Shown here one piece after another: positions 17,009 to 26,124 of a stretch of DNA of 64,000 bases (positions are counted from its first letter, which is position 1; every line of letters starts with the position of its first letter). Below the pieces are notes generated by a model. It did not search any database. It had not been told where the DNA came from and was given only the letters and a program-made list of their open reading frames with translations. The stretch comes from Bacteroidota bacterium (GTDB lineage: Bacteria; Bacteroidota; Bacteroidia; Bacteroidales; JAAUTT01): positions 98,556 to 162,555 of the forward strand of contig JAEYWD010000032.1 in assembly GCA_023429135.1 (NCBI GenBank). Direction: 5' to 3'. Position numbers and translations under genes: made by a program.

Positions 17009-19576
17009 ATGCAAAAAATATTCTTCCTGTTCGCCCTTATGCTCCTGTCTTCCAGCGTCACTTTTGCCCAGAAACTAAAACTTAACAGTCTCGATTATTT
17101 CGAAACACCTGGTGTTAACGTACTGGTCTTCAGTAGTCAGTTTAATGGGATGTTTTTCGATGAAAAAACCGCTGGTATTGAAATCATCCATCATGGCGTA
17201 AGAACCTCAACCGGTGGTGCGGTTCGGTTGCAAAACACTCCTGAACAATGGGATCTGGTGCCCTTTATGGTCGATCGAAAGGTCGATAAGGCTACAAACA
17301 GCATTTCTGTGGAATTAAAGTACAAAGAGTTGGATTTTAGCTCCAAAGTCAGCGTTACTCCCAGGAATAATGGAGTTGAGATTAGCGTGTTTCTGGATAA
17401 ACCTGTTCCAAAGGAACTGGAAGGAAAAGCAGGCTTCAACCTTGAATTTTTGCCTTCAACCTATTTTGAAAAGACATACTTGATGGATGGCAAGCCCGGA
17501 AATTTTCCGCGTTACCCCTCAAGCAATACCCGCATCGAGCCAGGCAGCAATAAAATACAACAGTTTGGCGGCCATAACACCTTCGAAGACCGGGGGCGTA
17601 GCGAATTTATTGTACCGCTACCACTCGCCTCGGGTAAAACCATTGTTTTAGCTCCTGAAGACCCGGAGCATTTTGTTAAAATTCAGGGAGTCGATACGGA
17701 CCTGATGCTTTTCGACGGTCGTAACCTGGCTCAGAATGGCTGGTATGTGGTTCGCAGCATTCTTCCTGTAAATAAGACCGGCAAAGTACTTACCTGGTAT
17801 GTTGAGCCGAATGCAATCCCTAACTGGAAAAGAAAGCCGGTAATCGGATTCTCACAGGTAGGTTATACTCCCAATCAGGATAAAGTAGCAGTTGTTGAAC
17901 TGGACCAGAACGAAATTCCACTTAAAAGTGCTTCCCTTTTCCAGATCAATGCAGAGGGTAAATCCGTTGAGAGGCTCAAAGGCGAAGTAAAAGTCTGGGG
18001 TAAATATTACCGCTACAATTATGCAAAATTCGATTTCAGCAGTGTAAAAGAGCCGGGCGTTTATTATATCAGCTATGGAAATCAGAAAACAAATACCTTT
18101 GCCATTGGCCCTGATGTTTACAACAATGTTTGGCATCCTACGCTTGACGTGTGGTTCCCGGTACAGATGGATCATATGCAGGTGAACGAAGCTTACCGTA
18201 TCTGGCACGGCCGCCCTTATATGGACGATTGTCTTCAGGCGCCGCTAAACCACCAGCATTTCGACGGTTACAGGCAAGGGGCCACTACTGATACCAAATA
18301 CACACCATTGGAACGGATTCCAAACATGGACGTTGGTGGTTGGTTCGATGCCGGGGATTTCGACATACAAACAGGTTCGCACAACAGCGTAATCTCCAGC
18401 TTTGTGGAGTCGTGGGAGAATTTTAAACTCGACCGGGACGAAACTTTTATTGATCAGCAAACCCGCTATGTGGATATTCACCGTCCTGATGGTCGTCCCG
18501 ATATCCTGCAGCAAATTGAGCATGGCACCCTGAATCTGGTTGCCCAGGTTGAAAATATCGGACATCCGGTCCGAGGAATTATTGTACCAAATCTACATCA
18601 ATACCATCATTTGGGAGATGCATGTACCGAAACTGACAACCTCCCATACAATCCCAATCTTAAACCTTACGAAACCGATGGCAAATCGAGTGGCACGCTG
18701 GACGATCGCTGGGCTTTCACCAACCGTAATTCAGCACTCGATTATCAGACTGCTGCTACTCTTGCTGCTGCAAGTCGTGTATTAAGAGGCTTTAACAATA
18801 ATCTGGCCGACAGAAGCCTTGCTTGTGCAACAAAACTGATAGAAGAGGCTGACCTTGCAGTTAAAAATCCCAATGAAAAGTTAGACACCTTCTCCCGGGT
18901 GATGGGCAGAGGAGCTGATATCAATACATCGCTTCAGCTATATATCACCACAAAAGACAGGAAATATGCCGACCGGTTTCTTGAAAAAATATGGCCAGCC
19001 CTCGACAGGTCGGTAGGCAGAAAAGATCCTGGTTTTTCCTTCTTTGTCGGGCGGGACATTAATACAGCTTTGCTGGCGCTGCCTTATATGGATGCTGGGT
19101 ATAAAGCCAAATTAAAGGATTATGTAGTTAGATACAAGGAATCCCTTACTGCCTTGGAAAAGGAAAACCCTTACGGAGTACCCGTTTCTACCTGGGGATG
19201 GGGAGGAAGTTCGGGCATTCTTACCTGGGCAATCAGCAATTATTACGCTCACAAGGCCTATCCTGATGTAATCGGAAAGGAAAATGTGTTTAAAGGACTT
19301 AATTTTCTTTTTGGCTGTCATCCGTATTCCAATCTTTCGTTTGTAAATGCCGTGGGAACTCATTCCAAAAAGGTGGCGTATGGAAATAACCGTGCCGATT
19401 TCACAACAATAGCCGGTGGCGTTGTTCCGGGGTTATTATTACTGAAACCTGATTTCTTTGAAAACAAAGACGATTGGCCTTTCCTGTGGGGCGAAAATGA
19501 GTGCGTGGTTGATGGTGGCGCATGGTATATCTTCCTGGCCAATGCGGTGAACGATATTGTAAATGAAACGAAGTAA
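17009..19576 (+). CDS. GH9 family glycoside hydrolase with N-terminal Ig-like domains
   Basis: The ATG at 17009 is chosen because it directly opens a good signal peptide, MQKIFFLFALMLLSSS then TFAQ. The frame is open 51 codons further upstream (to a TTG at 16856), but that part is low-complexity and includes a CCCCGGGGGATTTAGGG repeat remnant. The 855-residue product has an N-terminal beta-rich region, a CelD_N-like Ig domain (QVGYTPNQDKVAVVE), and a GH9 (alpha/alpha)6 barrel. GH9 signatures are GGWFDAGDFDIQ (two Asp of the catalytic base region), FVNAVGTHSKK, and GENECVVDGGAW with the acid Glu. GH9 enzymes are mainly inverting endo- or exo-glucanases acting on beta-1,4-glucans. Its place in a xylan-type cluster is notable. 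Confidence 0.85.
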   Translation: MQKIFFLFALMLLSSSVTFAQKLKLNSLDYFETPGVNVLVFSSQFNGMFFDEKTAGIEIIHHGVRTSTGGAVRLQNTPEQWDLVPFMVDRKVDKATNSISVELKYKELDFSSKVSVTPRNNGVEISVFLDKPVPKELEGKAGFNLEFLPSTYFEKTYLMDGKPGNFPRYPSSNTRIEPGSNKIQQFGGHNTFEDRGRSEFIVPLPLASGKTIVLAPEDPEHFVKIQGVDTDLMLFDGRNLAQNGWYVVRSILPVNKTGKVLTWYVEPNAIPNWKRKPVIGFSQVGYTPNQDKVAVVELDQNEIPLKSASLFQINAEGKSVERLKGEVKVWGKYYRYNYAKFDFSSVKEPGVYYISYGNQKTNTFAIGPDVYNNVWHPTLDVWFPVQMDHMQVNEAYRIWHGRPYMDDCLQAPLNHQHFDGYRQGATTDTKYTPLERIPNMDVGGWFDAGDFDIQTGSHNSVISSFVESWENFKLDRDETFIDQQTRYVDIHRPDGRPDILQQIEHGTLNLVAQVENIGHPVRGIIVPNLHQYHHLGDACTETDNLPYNPNLKPYETDGKSSGTLDDRWAFTNRNSALDYQTAATLAAASRVLRGFNNNLADRSLACATKLIEEADLAVKNPNEKLDTFSRVMGRGADINTSLQLYITTKDRKYADRFLEKIWPALDRSVGRKDPGFSFFVGRDINTALLALPYMDAGYKAKLKDYVVRYKESLTALEKENPYGVPVSTWGWGGSSGILTWAISNYYAHKAYPDVIGKENVFKGLNFLFGCHPYSNLSFVNAVGTHSKKVAYGNNRADFTTIAGGVVPGLLLLKPDFFENKDDWPFLWGENECVVDGGAWYIFLANAVNDIVNETK

Positions 19577-19595
19577 AAGGTCTAAAATAAATATA

Positions 19596-19722
19596 CCTCA
19601 CCCTAAATCCCTCTCCTCAAGGAGAGGGATTTTGATCGGAAGTGAATGAAGCTTTTTATTTAAGCTTTATAATTTTCAGCAATCTGCTCCCCTCTCCTGC
19701 AGGAGAGGGGCTGGGGGTGAGG
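19596..19722. repeat. CCTCACCC palindromic intergenic element, copy 2
   Basis: The element runs from CCTCACCCTAAATCCCTCTC to GGGGCTGGGGGTGAGG, with nearly complementary ends and internal hairpins (CCTCTCC/GGAGAGG twice). It lies between the GH9 and the following GH43 gene. Confidence 0.8.
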
Positions 19723-19772
19723 TTTTTAAACGAATTTGTGAAACATTCAGCTTATAAAAGCTATAACATTAT

Positions 19773-21110
19773 ATGAAAACATTATTAATATTTACATTGA
19801 TTTTCCTGGGAGTCGGAAGCCTTTCTGCCCAAAACCCAATCATTCACGACCAGTTTACTGCCGACCCCACTGCCCGTGTGTTTGGCGATAAAATATATCT
19901 TTTTCCGTCGCACGATATACCGGCTCCAGCCGAGTATCCAAGAAAAGACTGGTTCTGCATGGCCGATTATCATGTTTTTTCGTCCGATAACTTCACCGAT
20001 TGGAAAGATCACGGAGTGATTGTCAGCCAGACCGCTGTACCCTGGGCCAACCCGAAAGCATACAGTATGTGGGCTCCTGATTGTATCAGCCGAAATGGCA
20101 AGTATTACTTTTACTTTCCTGCCGCCCCCGACAGCACCTATGGTCGTGGTTTTGCCATTGGTGTGGCTATTGCCGATAAACCGGAAGGGCCTTATGTTCC
20201 GCAACCAAAACCTATTGCCAAAGTCAGGGGTATCGATCCCAACGTTTTTATCGACAAAGATGGACAGGCATACCTGTACTGGTCGGGCGGAAACATCTAC
20301 GGCGCAAAACTGAATGAAAACATGCTGGAACTTGATTCTGAGCCTGTAATTCTGAAAGATTTGCCAACCAAAGGATTAAAAGAAGGTCCGTTTGTGTTTG
20401 AAAAAAACGGAGTGTATTATTTAACCTATCCGCACGTTGAAAATAAGATTGAACGTCTGGAATACGCCATAGGTGATAATCCCCTGGGTCCATTCAAAAT
20501 AACGGGAGTTATCATGGACGAATCTTCTACCGGATGCTGGACAAACCATCATTCTTTTCTCAACCTAAAAAATCAGTGGTATTTGTTTTATCACCACAAC
20601 GACTATTCTCCCCGGTTCGATAAAAACCGGTCGACACGCATCGACAGCCTGTTTTTTAACGCCGACGGAACCATCCGTAAAGTTATTCCAACCCTGCGTG
20701 GTGTAGGGCTGACAGATGCTTCCAAACCGGTTCAAATTGACCGGTACAGCAGTGTATGTGAAAGTGGAGCATCTATTGCCTTTTTGGACACGCTCAACAA
20801 ATTTGCTGGATGGAAAACAGTTTTTTCAGCCAAAGGTGCCTGGATACAATACAATGCAGTTGATTTCGGATCGAAGAGTAAAAAGTACAAATCTATTAAA
20901 GTCAGAGTTGCCTCCGAAAACGGAGGTGTTCTGCAAATTCGCCTGGATAATGCTGATGGAAAACTTATTTCTGAGGTAACGGTTCTAAAAGGTAAAGAAA
21001 TGAACGAAGTAAAAGCCAGGCTGACATCGTCTCAGCAAGGAGTTAAAAACCTTGTAGTGGTTTCAAAAGAAAGCAATCCTGTTGAAATTGATTGGATAAG
21101 TTTTGAATAA
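19773..21110 (+). CDS. GH43 glycosidase with C-terminal CBM6-like domain
   Basis: This 445-residue protein has a signal peptide, then a GH43 propeller with Asp31 in TADPTA, Asp155 in GIDPNVF and Glu204 in KEGPFVF as the catalytic triad. Residues 325-445 form a CBM6-like beta-sandwich (SSVCESGASIAF at its start, VEIDWISFE at its end), a module that often binds xylan or related beta-glucans. The catalytic half resembles the enzyme encoded at 14317. Xylosidase or arabinofuranosidase activity is likely; the exact linkage is unknown. Palindromic repeats flank the gene on both sides. Confidence 0.9.
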   Translation: MKTLLIFTLIFLGVGSLSAQNPIIHDQFTADPTARVFGDKIYLFPSHDIPAPAEYPRKDWFCMADYHVFSSDNFTDWKDHGVIVSQTAVPWANPKAYSMWAPDCISRNGKYYFYFPAAPDSTYGRGFAIGVAIADKPEGPYVPQPKPIAKVRGIDPNVFIDKDGQAYLYWSGGNIYGAKLNENMLELDSEPVILKDLPTKGLKEGPFVFEKNGVYYLTYPHVENKIERLEYAIGDNPLGPFKITGVIMDESSTGCWTNHHSFLNLKNQWYLFYHHNDYSPRFDKNRSTRIDSLFFNADGTIRKVIPTLRGVGLTDASKPVQIDRYSSVCESGASIAFLDTLNKFAGWKTVFSAKGAWIQYNAVDFGSKSKKYKSIKVRVASENGGVLQIRLDNADGKLISEVTVLKGKEMNEVKARLTSSQQGVKNLVVVSKESNPVEIDWISFE

Positions 21111-21163
21111 AAGTTATTGTTTCCAGTGAAAAAATTAAAACTCTTGAAAATGAGGATATATGT

Positions 21164-21306
21164 GCAACCTCTCCGAGGTTGGAGAATTTACGTTCATCAT
21201 TTTCTACAAGTATGCAACTTCTACAAAGTTGAAACATTAACGCTGTAGGCGTTACATAGTGTAGAATAAATGGACAGAACTTGTTCCTCAACCTCGTAGA
21301 GGTTGC
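21164..21306. repeat. AACCTC palindromic intergenic element
   Basis: Several short hairpins in a row: GCAACCTCTCCGAGGTTG at 21164-21181, GCAACTTCTACAAAGTTG at about 21214-21231, ACGCTGTAGGCGT near 21240, and CAACCTCGTAGAGGTTGC at 21289-21306. The outer two are also complementary to each other. No coding capacity; it occupies most of the gap between two GH43 genes. Confidence 0.7.
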
Positions 21307-21339
21307 ATAAAAGCACAAGTTTTATTTTGTTGGACAATA

Positions 21340-23121
21340 ATGGATAATAATATAATTTTTAAAAAGATCATGGATAAAAACAAAATTACTCAACGCAAAA
21401 GATTGGTTTTGATACCTCTTTTAACGATTGTGATGTCTTTAAATGGGTTGACGGGCAATTGCCAGTCCAAGGCCAAACCAGTTAAAAATGCCCCGGTTTT
21501 TACTCAGGTTGTTTATCAGGGGAACGACAAGATTTACAACGATAATCCTTTAAAAGAAGGCGAGTTTTTTAATCCTATTCTGCAGGGATGTTATCCCGAT
21601 CCGTCCATTACCCGCAAAGGCAAGGATTATTTTCTAGTAAATTCATCGTTCGCTATGTTTCCTGGAGTTCCAATCTTCCATTCGACTGATCTTGTAAACT
21701 GGAAACAGATTGGCCACGTACTCGACAGGCCCTCACAGTTGAAAGTGTTCGATACGGGAATTAGCGCCGGGGTTTATGCGCCGGCCATTATCTACAATCC
21801 CAACAACGACTATTTCTATATGATTACCACCCAGTTTGCCGGTGGATTCGGAAATATTGTCGTGAAAACACAGGATCCGTTTAAAGGTTGGAGCGACCCT
21901 GTGAAGCTGCAGTTCAACGGCATTGACCCTTCATTGTTTTTTGACGACAATGGAAAGGCCTATGTGGTGCACAACGATGCTCCGGATAAAGGAAAAGAAA
22001 TTTACAACGGGCACCGGGTAATTAAAATCTGGGAGTACGATGTTGAAAAAGACCAGGTAATTGCAGGAACCGACAAAATTATTGTCGATGGAGGGGTTGA
22101 TCTCTCTAAAAAACCGATCTGGATTGAAGGCCCGCATATTTACAAGAAAAACGGACGTTACTTTTTGATGTGTGCCGAAGGTGGCACAGGCGACTGGCAC
22201 AGTGAAGTGATTTTCGTTTCCGATAACCCCAAAGGCCCTTATATTCCGGCATCCAACAACCCAATTCTCAGCCAGCGCTATCTCAACCGCGACAGAAAAA
22301 ACATGGTCGACTGGGCTGGTCATGCCGACCTGGTGGAAGGCCCAGATGGCAAGTATTACGGCGTGTTTCTGGGTATCCGCCCCAATGAAAAGAAACGGGT
22401 GAATATTGGTCGCGAGACATTTATTCTTCCTGTAGATTGGACAGGTGAATACCCCATTTTCGAAAATGGGCTTATCCCTCTGGAGCCTAAGTTAAAAACT
22501 CCAAAAGGCGTTGAGAATAAAACCGGTAAAGAAGGATTTTTTCCCAATGGCAACTTTACCTTCACCGAAAATTTCACCTCCGAAAAGCTCGATTACAGAT
22601 GGATTGGATTAAGAGGACCACGCGAAGAATTTATTTCGGTAACAAAGAACGGGTTGGTAATAAATCCTTTTCCGGTGAATATCAAGGAGGTGAAGCCTAC
22701 GTCTACACTTTTTCATCGTCAGCAACACAGTAGCTTTTCATTCACAACTACGCTTAAATATACGCCTGCATCGGAGAAGGATATGGCAGGAATTACATGT
22801 TTGCAGAGCGAGCGTTTTAATTACGTTTTTGGAATTACCAAAAAAGGCAGCGATTTCTTCCTGGTACTGCAGAAAACAGCAAAAGGACAGTCGACCATAC
22901 TTGCAAGCACAAAAGTTGATGTAAAAAATCCAATTTATCTGAAGGTGAAAGCCGAAGGCGACGATTACGAGTTTGGGTATTCTGCAAACGGAACCGATTT
23001 TACCAATCTGGGAGGCACTGTTTCGGGCGATATTCTCTCGACAAATGTGGCAGGAGGTTTTACCGGAAGTTTAATTGGACTGTATGCAACTTCTGCAAAC
23101 GATGCGCTGCCTAATCAGTAA
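21340..23121 (+). CDS. GH43 glycosidase with C-terminal beta-sandwich (xylosidase-type)
   Basis: This 593-residue enzyme has a signal region; ATG at 21370 is a possible alternative start. The GH43 propeller carries Asp87 in YPDPSI, Asp196 in GIDPSLF and Glu263 in WIEGPHIY. A C-terminal GH43_C2 concanavalin-like sandwich covers about residues 395-590. The NPILQGCYPDPS and FPGVPIFHSTDLVNW patterns are those of bacterial beta-xylosidase-type GH43 enzymes (GH43_1-like). Hydrolysis of xylo-oligosaccharides is inferred. It lies 34 bases before the GH51 gene. Confidence 0.9.
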   Translation: MDNNIIFKKIMDKNKITQRKRLVLIPLLTIVMSLNGLTGNCQSKAKPVKNAPVFTQVVYQGNDKIYNDNPLKEGEFFNPILQGCYPDPSITRKGKDYFLVNSSFAMFPGVPIFHSTDLVNWKQIGHVLDRPSQLKVFDTGISAGVYAPAIIYNPNNDYFYMITTQFAGGFGNIVVKTQDPFKGWSDPVKLQFNGIDPSLFFDDNGKAYVVHNDAPDKGKEIYNGHRVIKIWEYDVEKDQVIAGTDKIIVDGGVDLSKKPIWIEGPHIYKKNGRYFLMCAEGGTGDWHSEVIFVSDNPKGPYIPASNNPILSQRYLNRDRKNMVDWAGHADLVEGPDGKYYGVFLGIRPNEKKRVNIGRETFILPVDWTGEYPIFENGLIPLEPKLKTPKGVENKTGKEGFFPNGNFTFTENFTSEKLDYRWIGLRGPREEFISVTKNGLVINPFPVNIKEVKPTSTLFHRQQHSSFSFTTTLKYTPASEKDMAGITCLQSERFNYVFGITKKGSDFFLVLQKTAKGQSTILASTKVDVKNPIYLKVKAEGDDYEFGYSANGTDFTNLGGTVSGDILSTNVAGGFTGSLIGLYATSANDALPNQ

Positions 23122-23155
23122 AAAGCTAAAAATGAAACTACTCAACTAAGTATCT

Positions 23156-24700
23156 ATGAAAAATGTGTATCTGAAAAAATGCGCCATTGTTCTGCTGCTT
23201 TTCTTTCCACTTTGTCTTTTTGGGCAGACAGCCCGGATTAAAATTGACATCGACAGGAAGATAGGCGATATTGACCCCAGAATTTATGGCGTTTTTATGG
23301 AACTCATCAATTTCAACGGGAAAAGAATGGGTTTACCCGATTCGGTAACTTATAGTACCCTTTACGGAACGCTTTACGATCCGCAGTCGCCGCTGGCCGA
23401 TGAACATGGTTTCAGGAAAGATTATATCGAAGCCATGAAAGAGCTTAGGATAACGAATATGCGGTGGCCAGGAGGGAATTTTCTGATGGCTTACGACTGG
23501 AAAGACGGGATTGGCCCCAAGGATCAGCGACCAAAACGTATCAATCTGGCCTGGGGTGGACTGGAAACAAACCAGGTGGGAACCGATGAATGGTTTGCAT
23601 TAAACAAAGCAATCGATAGTGAGAATATTCTATGTGTCAATCTTGGATTGGGTTCCATCCTGGATGCCTGCTATTGGTTGGAATATTGTAATTATAAAAA
23701 GGGAACATATTATTCTGATCTGCGAGCAAAAAACGGTCATCCCGAACCTTACAACGTCAAAATTGTAGATTTGGGTAATGAAGTAGACGGATATCCCTGG
23801 GAACTGGGGCATAAATCCATCGAGGAGTATTCCAGAATTGGGCGTGAAGCCGCCAAAGCACTAAAAGCTGTCGATGGGAATATTAAGCTTGTGGCCTCTG
23901 GATCTTCGTACTATGAACCTATGAACCAGTGGCTGGACTGGAACCGAAAAGTGCTGACAAATTTCGGCGATCTGATTGACTACCTCTCCATTCATCGCTA
24001 TTGGGAACGGTCAGATAATTATTACGAATACATGGGTCAGAGTGCTATGGACTTTGAAGAGAAGATTACGGCCACCGCAAGCGAAATCGAAAATGTAAGG
24101 ATAATGAAGGGGTTGAAAAACCCGATCCATATCTCATTCGACGAATGGGGGATTATGACCAGGAACACCTTATCAGTGCTTCCAATAGCTCAAAGTTTCA
24201 ATGCTTTTATCCGCCATGCCGATGTTGTGAAAATGGCTAATTTTACCATGCTGACATCCCTTTTGAGCAACGACAAGGACAAAGGGACTTTTAAATCCCC
24301 TTTGTTTCATGTTTTCAAATCTTTTTCCAATAATTGCCTGGGAAGCTCGGTCGATACCTGGGTGGATTGCGACACCTTTAACACTCCTTTATACAAGGGG
24401 ATCCCTTACCTCGATGTAACTACAGTTTTCTCGAAAGAGACGAGTACCTTGTTTATTAACGTTGTTAACCGGCACAAGGACAAAGCTATTACCACCGATA
24501 TTTTATCCTCAACAGGTGAATTCGCCGAAAAAGCAGAGGCGACATTGGTTGCAGGAAATAACCTGGACGAAGCTTTTGCATTCGAAAAACAAAGCGGGTA
24601 TATACCTGTATCGAAGCAGATAAAAGCTGAAAAGAAAAAGATTAGCTATTCATTTCCGGCGCATTCGTTTACCCAGATTAAAGTTGCAATAAAGAAATAA
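23156..24700 (+). CDS. GH51 alpha-L-arabinofuranosidase
   Basis: The 514-residue protein has a signal peptide and a (beta/alpha)8 barrel plus C-terminal beta domain of GH51. The acid/base is Glu209 in LGNEVDGYPW and the nucleophile is Glu330 in SFDEWGIM; RWPGGNF near residue 103 is another family hallmark. GH51 arabinofuranosidases retain configuration and remove arabinose from arabinoxylan or arabinan. Placement between a GH43 and a CE1 gene (26-base gap downstream) supports side-chain removal from arabinoxylan. Length and motifs are complete. Confidence 0.93.
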   Translation: MKNVYLKKCAIVLLLFFPLCLFGQTARIKIDIDRKIGDIDPRIYGVFMELINFNGKRMGLPDSVTYSTLYGTLYDPQSPLADEHGFRKDYIEAMKELRITNMRWPGGNFLMAYDWKDGIGPKDQRPKRINLAWGGLETNQVGTDEWFALNKAIDSENILCVNLGLGSILDACYWLEYCNYKKGTYYSDLRAKNGHPEPYNVKIVDLGNEVDGYPWELGHKSIEEYSRIGREAAKALKAVDGNIKLVASGSSYYEPMNQWLDWNRKVLTNFGDLIDYLSIHRYWERSDNYYEYMGQSAMDFEEKITATASEIENVRIMKGLKNPIHISFDEWGIMTRNTLSVLPIAQSFNAFIRHADVVKMANFTMLTSLLSNDKDKGTFKSPLFHVFKSFSNNCLGSSVDTWVDCDTFNTPLYKGIPYLDVTTVFSKETSTLFINVVNRHKDKAITTDILSSTGEFAEKAEATLVAGNNLDEAFAFEKQSGYIPVSKQIKAEKKKISYSFPAHSFTQIKVAIKK

Positions 24701-24726
24701 TTACTATTAACACTAAGATCATAACC

Positions 24727-25902
24727 ATGAAATTAAAGAGATTACTTGTATTTGCTGCAGCAATTTCATTTGCGCAGTTTAGTTTTGCCCAAACCAATTC
24801 AACCTCTGTTGTTGAAGATTTCAAACCCTCTTCTGCAAATCAACCCGGTAAACAATTCCCTCAGGTAAATTCGGAAGGCAGGGTAAGGGTTCAAATTACT
24901 GCTAAAGAAGCAAAATTTGTTCAACTGGATATTGGGGCAGTAAAATACGACCTGAAGAAGGATACAGGTGGAATCTGGATAGGAGAATCTGCCCCCCAGG
25001 ACGAAGGTTTTCACTACTACCAGCTCAATATCGATGGTGCCTCGGTTCCCGATCCGGGCAGTTTATATTATTACGGAGCCGGTCGTTGGGGTAGCGGAAT
25101 CGAAATTCCCGCTAAAGACCAGGACTTTTACGCTGTAAAAAATGTTCCTCATGGACAGGTACGAGAGATTACCTATTTCTCAAAGGTTAACAATAACTTA
25201 CGCCATTGTTTTGTTTACACACCAGCCGATTACGACAAGGATGCCAAAAAACGCTATCCTGTTCTTTACCTGCAGCATGGTGGTGGCGAAAACGAGTACG
25301 GCTGGCCAAACCAGGGCAGGGCTGGTTTCATTATGGATAACCTGATTGCCGAAGGTAAAGCCCTGCCATTTATCATTGTTATGGACAACGGAACCTGGGC
25401 AATGCCCGAAGGCGCTCGTCGCCCTGCTCCGGGAGAACGTCCTTCCGGTCCGTGGCCTCCAAAAGGTTGGGCCGACGGTTTTATGAAAACCCTGCTGGAG
25501 GAAATTATTCCGATGACTGACGCCAACTTCCGCACCATTGCCGATCCGCAACACCGTGCCATGGCAGGCTTATCGATGGGAGGAATGCAAACCCGTGTGA
25601 TCACACTGGCTAATCCCGACAAATTTTCCTACGTAGGAATGTTCAGCGGAGGCAGCATTAGTGTGGATGATCTTAAAGAAGCACCAGGTTTTAAGGAAAA
25701 AGTAAAGCTTGTGTTTATAAGCTATGGCAGCCGTGAACTGGAGAACAGAAGACAGGGTTTTGGCGGTGATCCCAAAGCAAACACCGATGCGCTGAAGCAA
25801 GCCGGCATGAACACCCATTTCTATGTTTCTCCGTTAACTGCCCACGAATGGCAGAGCTGGCGCAGAAGCCTTTACCAGTTTGCTCAGGTGGTGTTTAAGT
25901 AA
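24727..25902 (+). CDS. CE1-type esterase with N-terminal CBM48-like domain (copy 1 of 3)
   Basis: This 391-residue protein has a signal peptide, an E-set/CBM48-like N-terminal domain (about 28-125, with GFHYYQLNIDG), and an alpha/beta-hydrolase domain. Catalytic Ser283 is in GLSMGG and His373 in TAHEW; the acid position looks like Glu in GSRELEN. A Pro/Gly-rich insertion (about residues 229-247) distinguishes it from its neighbours. CE1 members deacetylate or deferuloylate xylan. Its N-terminal domain is very similar to that of the 27603 gene. The 3' end and following repeat resemble those of the 12259 gene. Confidence 0.9.
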   Translation: MKLKRLLVFAAAISFAQFSFAQTNSTSVVEDFKPSSANQPGKQFPQVNSEGRVRVQITAKEAKFVQLDIGAVKYDLKKDTGGIWIGESAPQDEGFHYYQLNIDGASVPDPGSLYYYGAGRWGSGIEIPAKDQDFYAVKNVPHGQVREITYFSKVNNNLRHCFVYTPADYDKDAKKRYPVLYLQHGGGENEYGWPNQGRAGFIMDNLIAEGKALPFIIVMDNGTWAMPEGARRPAPGERPSGPWPPKGWADGFMKTLLEEIIPMTDANFRTIADPQHRAMAGLSMGGMQTRVITLANPDKFSYVGMFSGGSISVDDLKEAPGFKEKVKLVFISYGSRELENRRQGFGGDPKANTDALKQAGMNTHFYVSPLTAHEWQSWRRSLYQFAQVVFK

Positions 25903-25903
25903 G

Positions 25904-26086
25904 CCTCACCCCCGGCCCCTCTCCAAATGGAGAGGGGAGAAAGAAGGCTCAACTTTAAAAAAGGTTGCTCCTCAGAATCCCTCTTCTTGAGGAGAGGGAC
26001 TTAAAAATACAATAATAGATCTTTTAAAATAGCCTTTAACCCTGTATTTACACCCCTCTCTTCCAGGAGAGGGGCCGGGGGTGAGG
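25904..26086. repeat. CCTCACCC palindromic intergenic element, copy 3
   Basis: The element begins one base after the esterase stop with CCTCACCCCCGGCCCCTCTC and ends in GGGGCCGGGGGTGAGG. It is longer than copy 1 but shares its left half almost exactly, including GGAGAGGGGAGAAAGAAGGC. Confidence 0.8.
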
Positions 26087-26124
26087 TTAATATTTTAGAA
26101 ATTTGATACTAAATATTACAAACC

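Noticed and set aside
21164..21306. Possible CRISPR array from repeated AACCTC units
   Set aside because: The units are palindromes of different sequence with irregular spacing, with no constant repeat and no cas genes.
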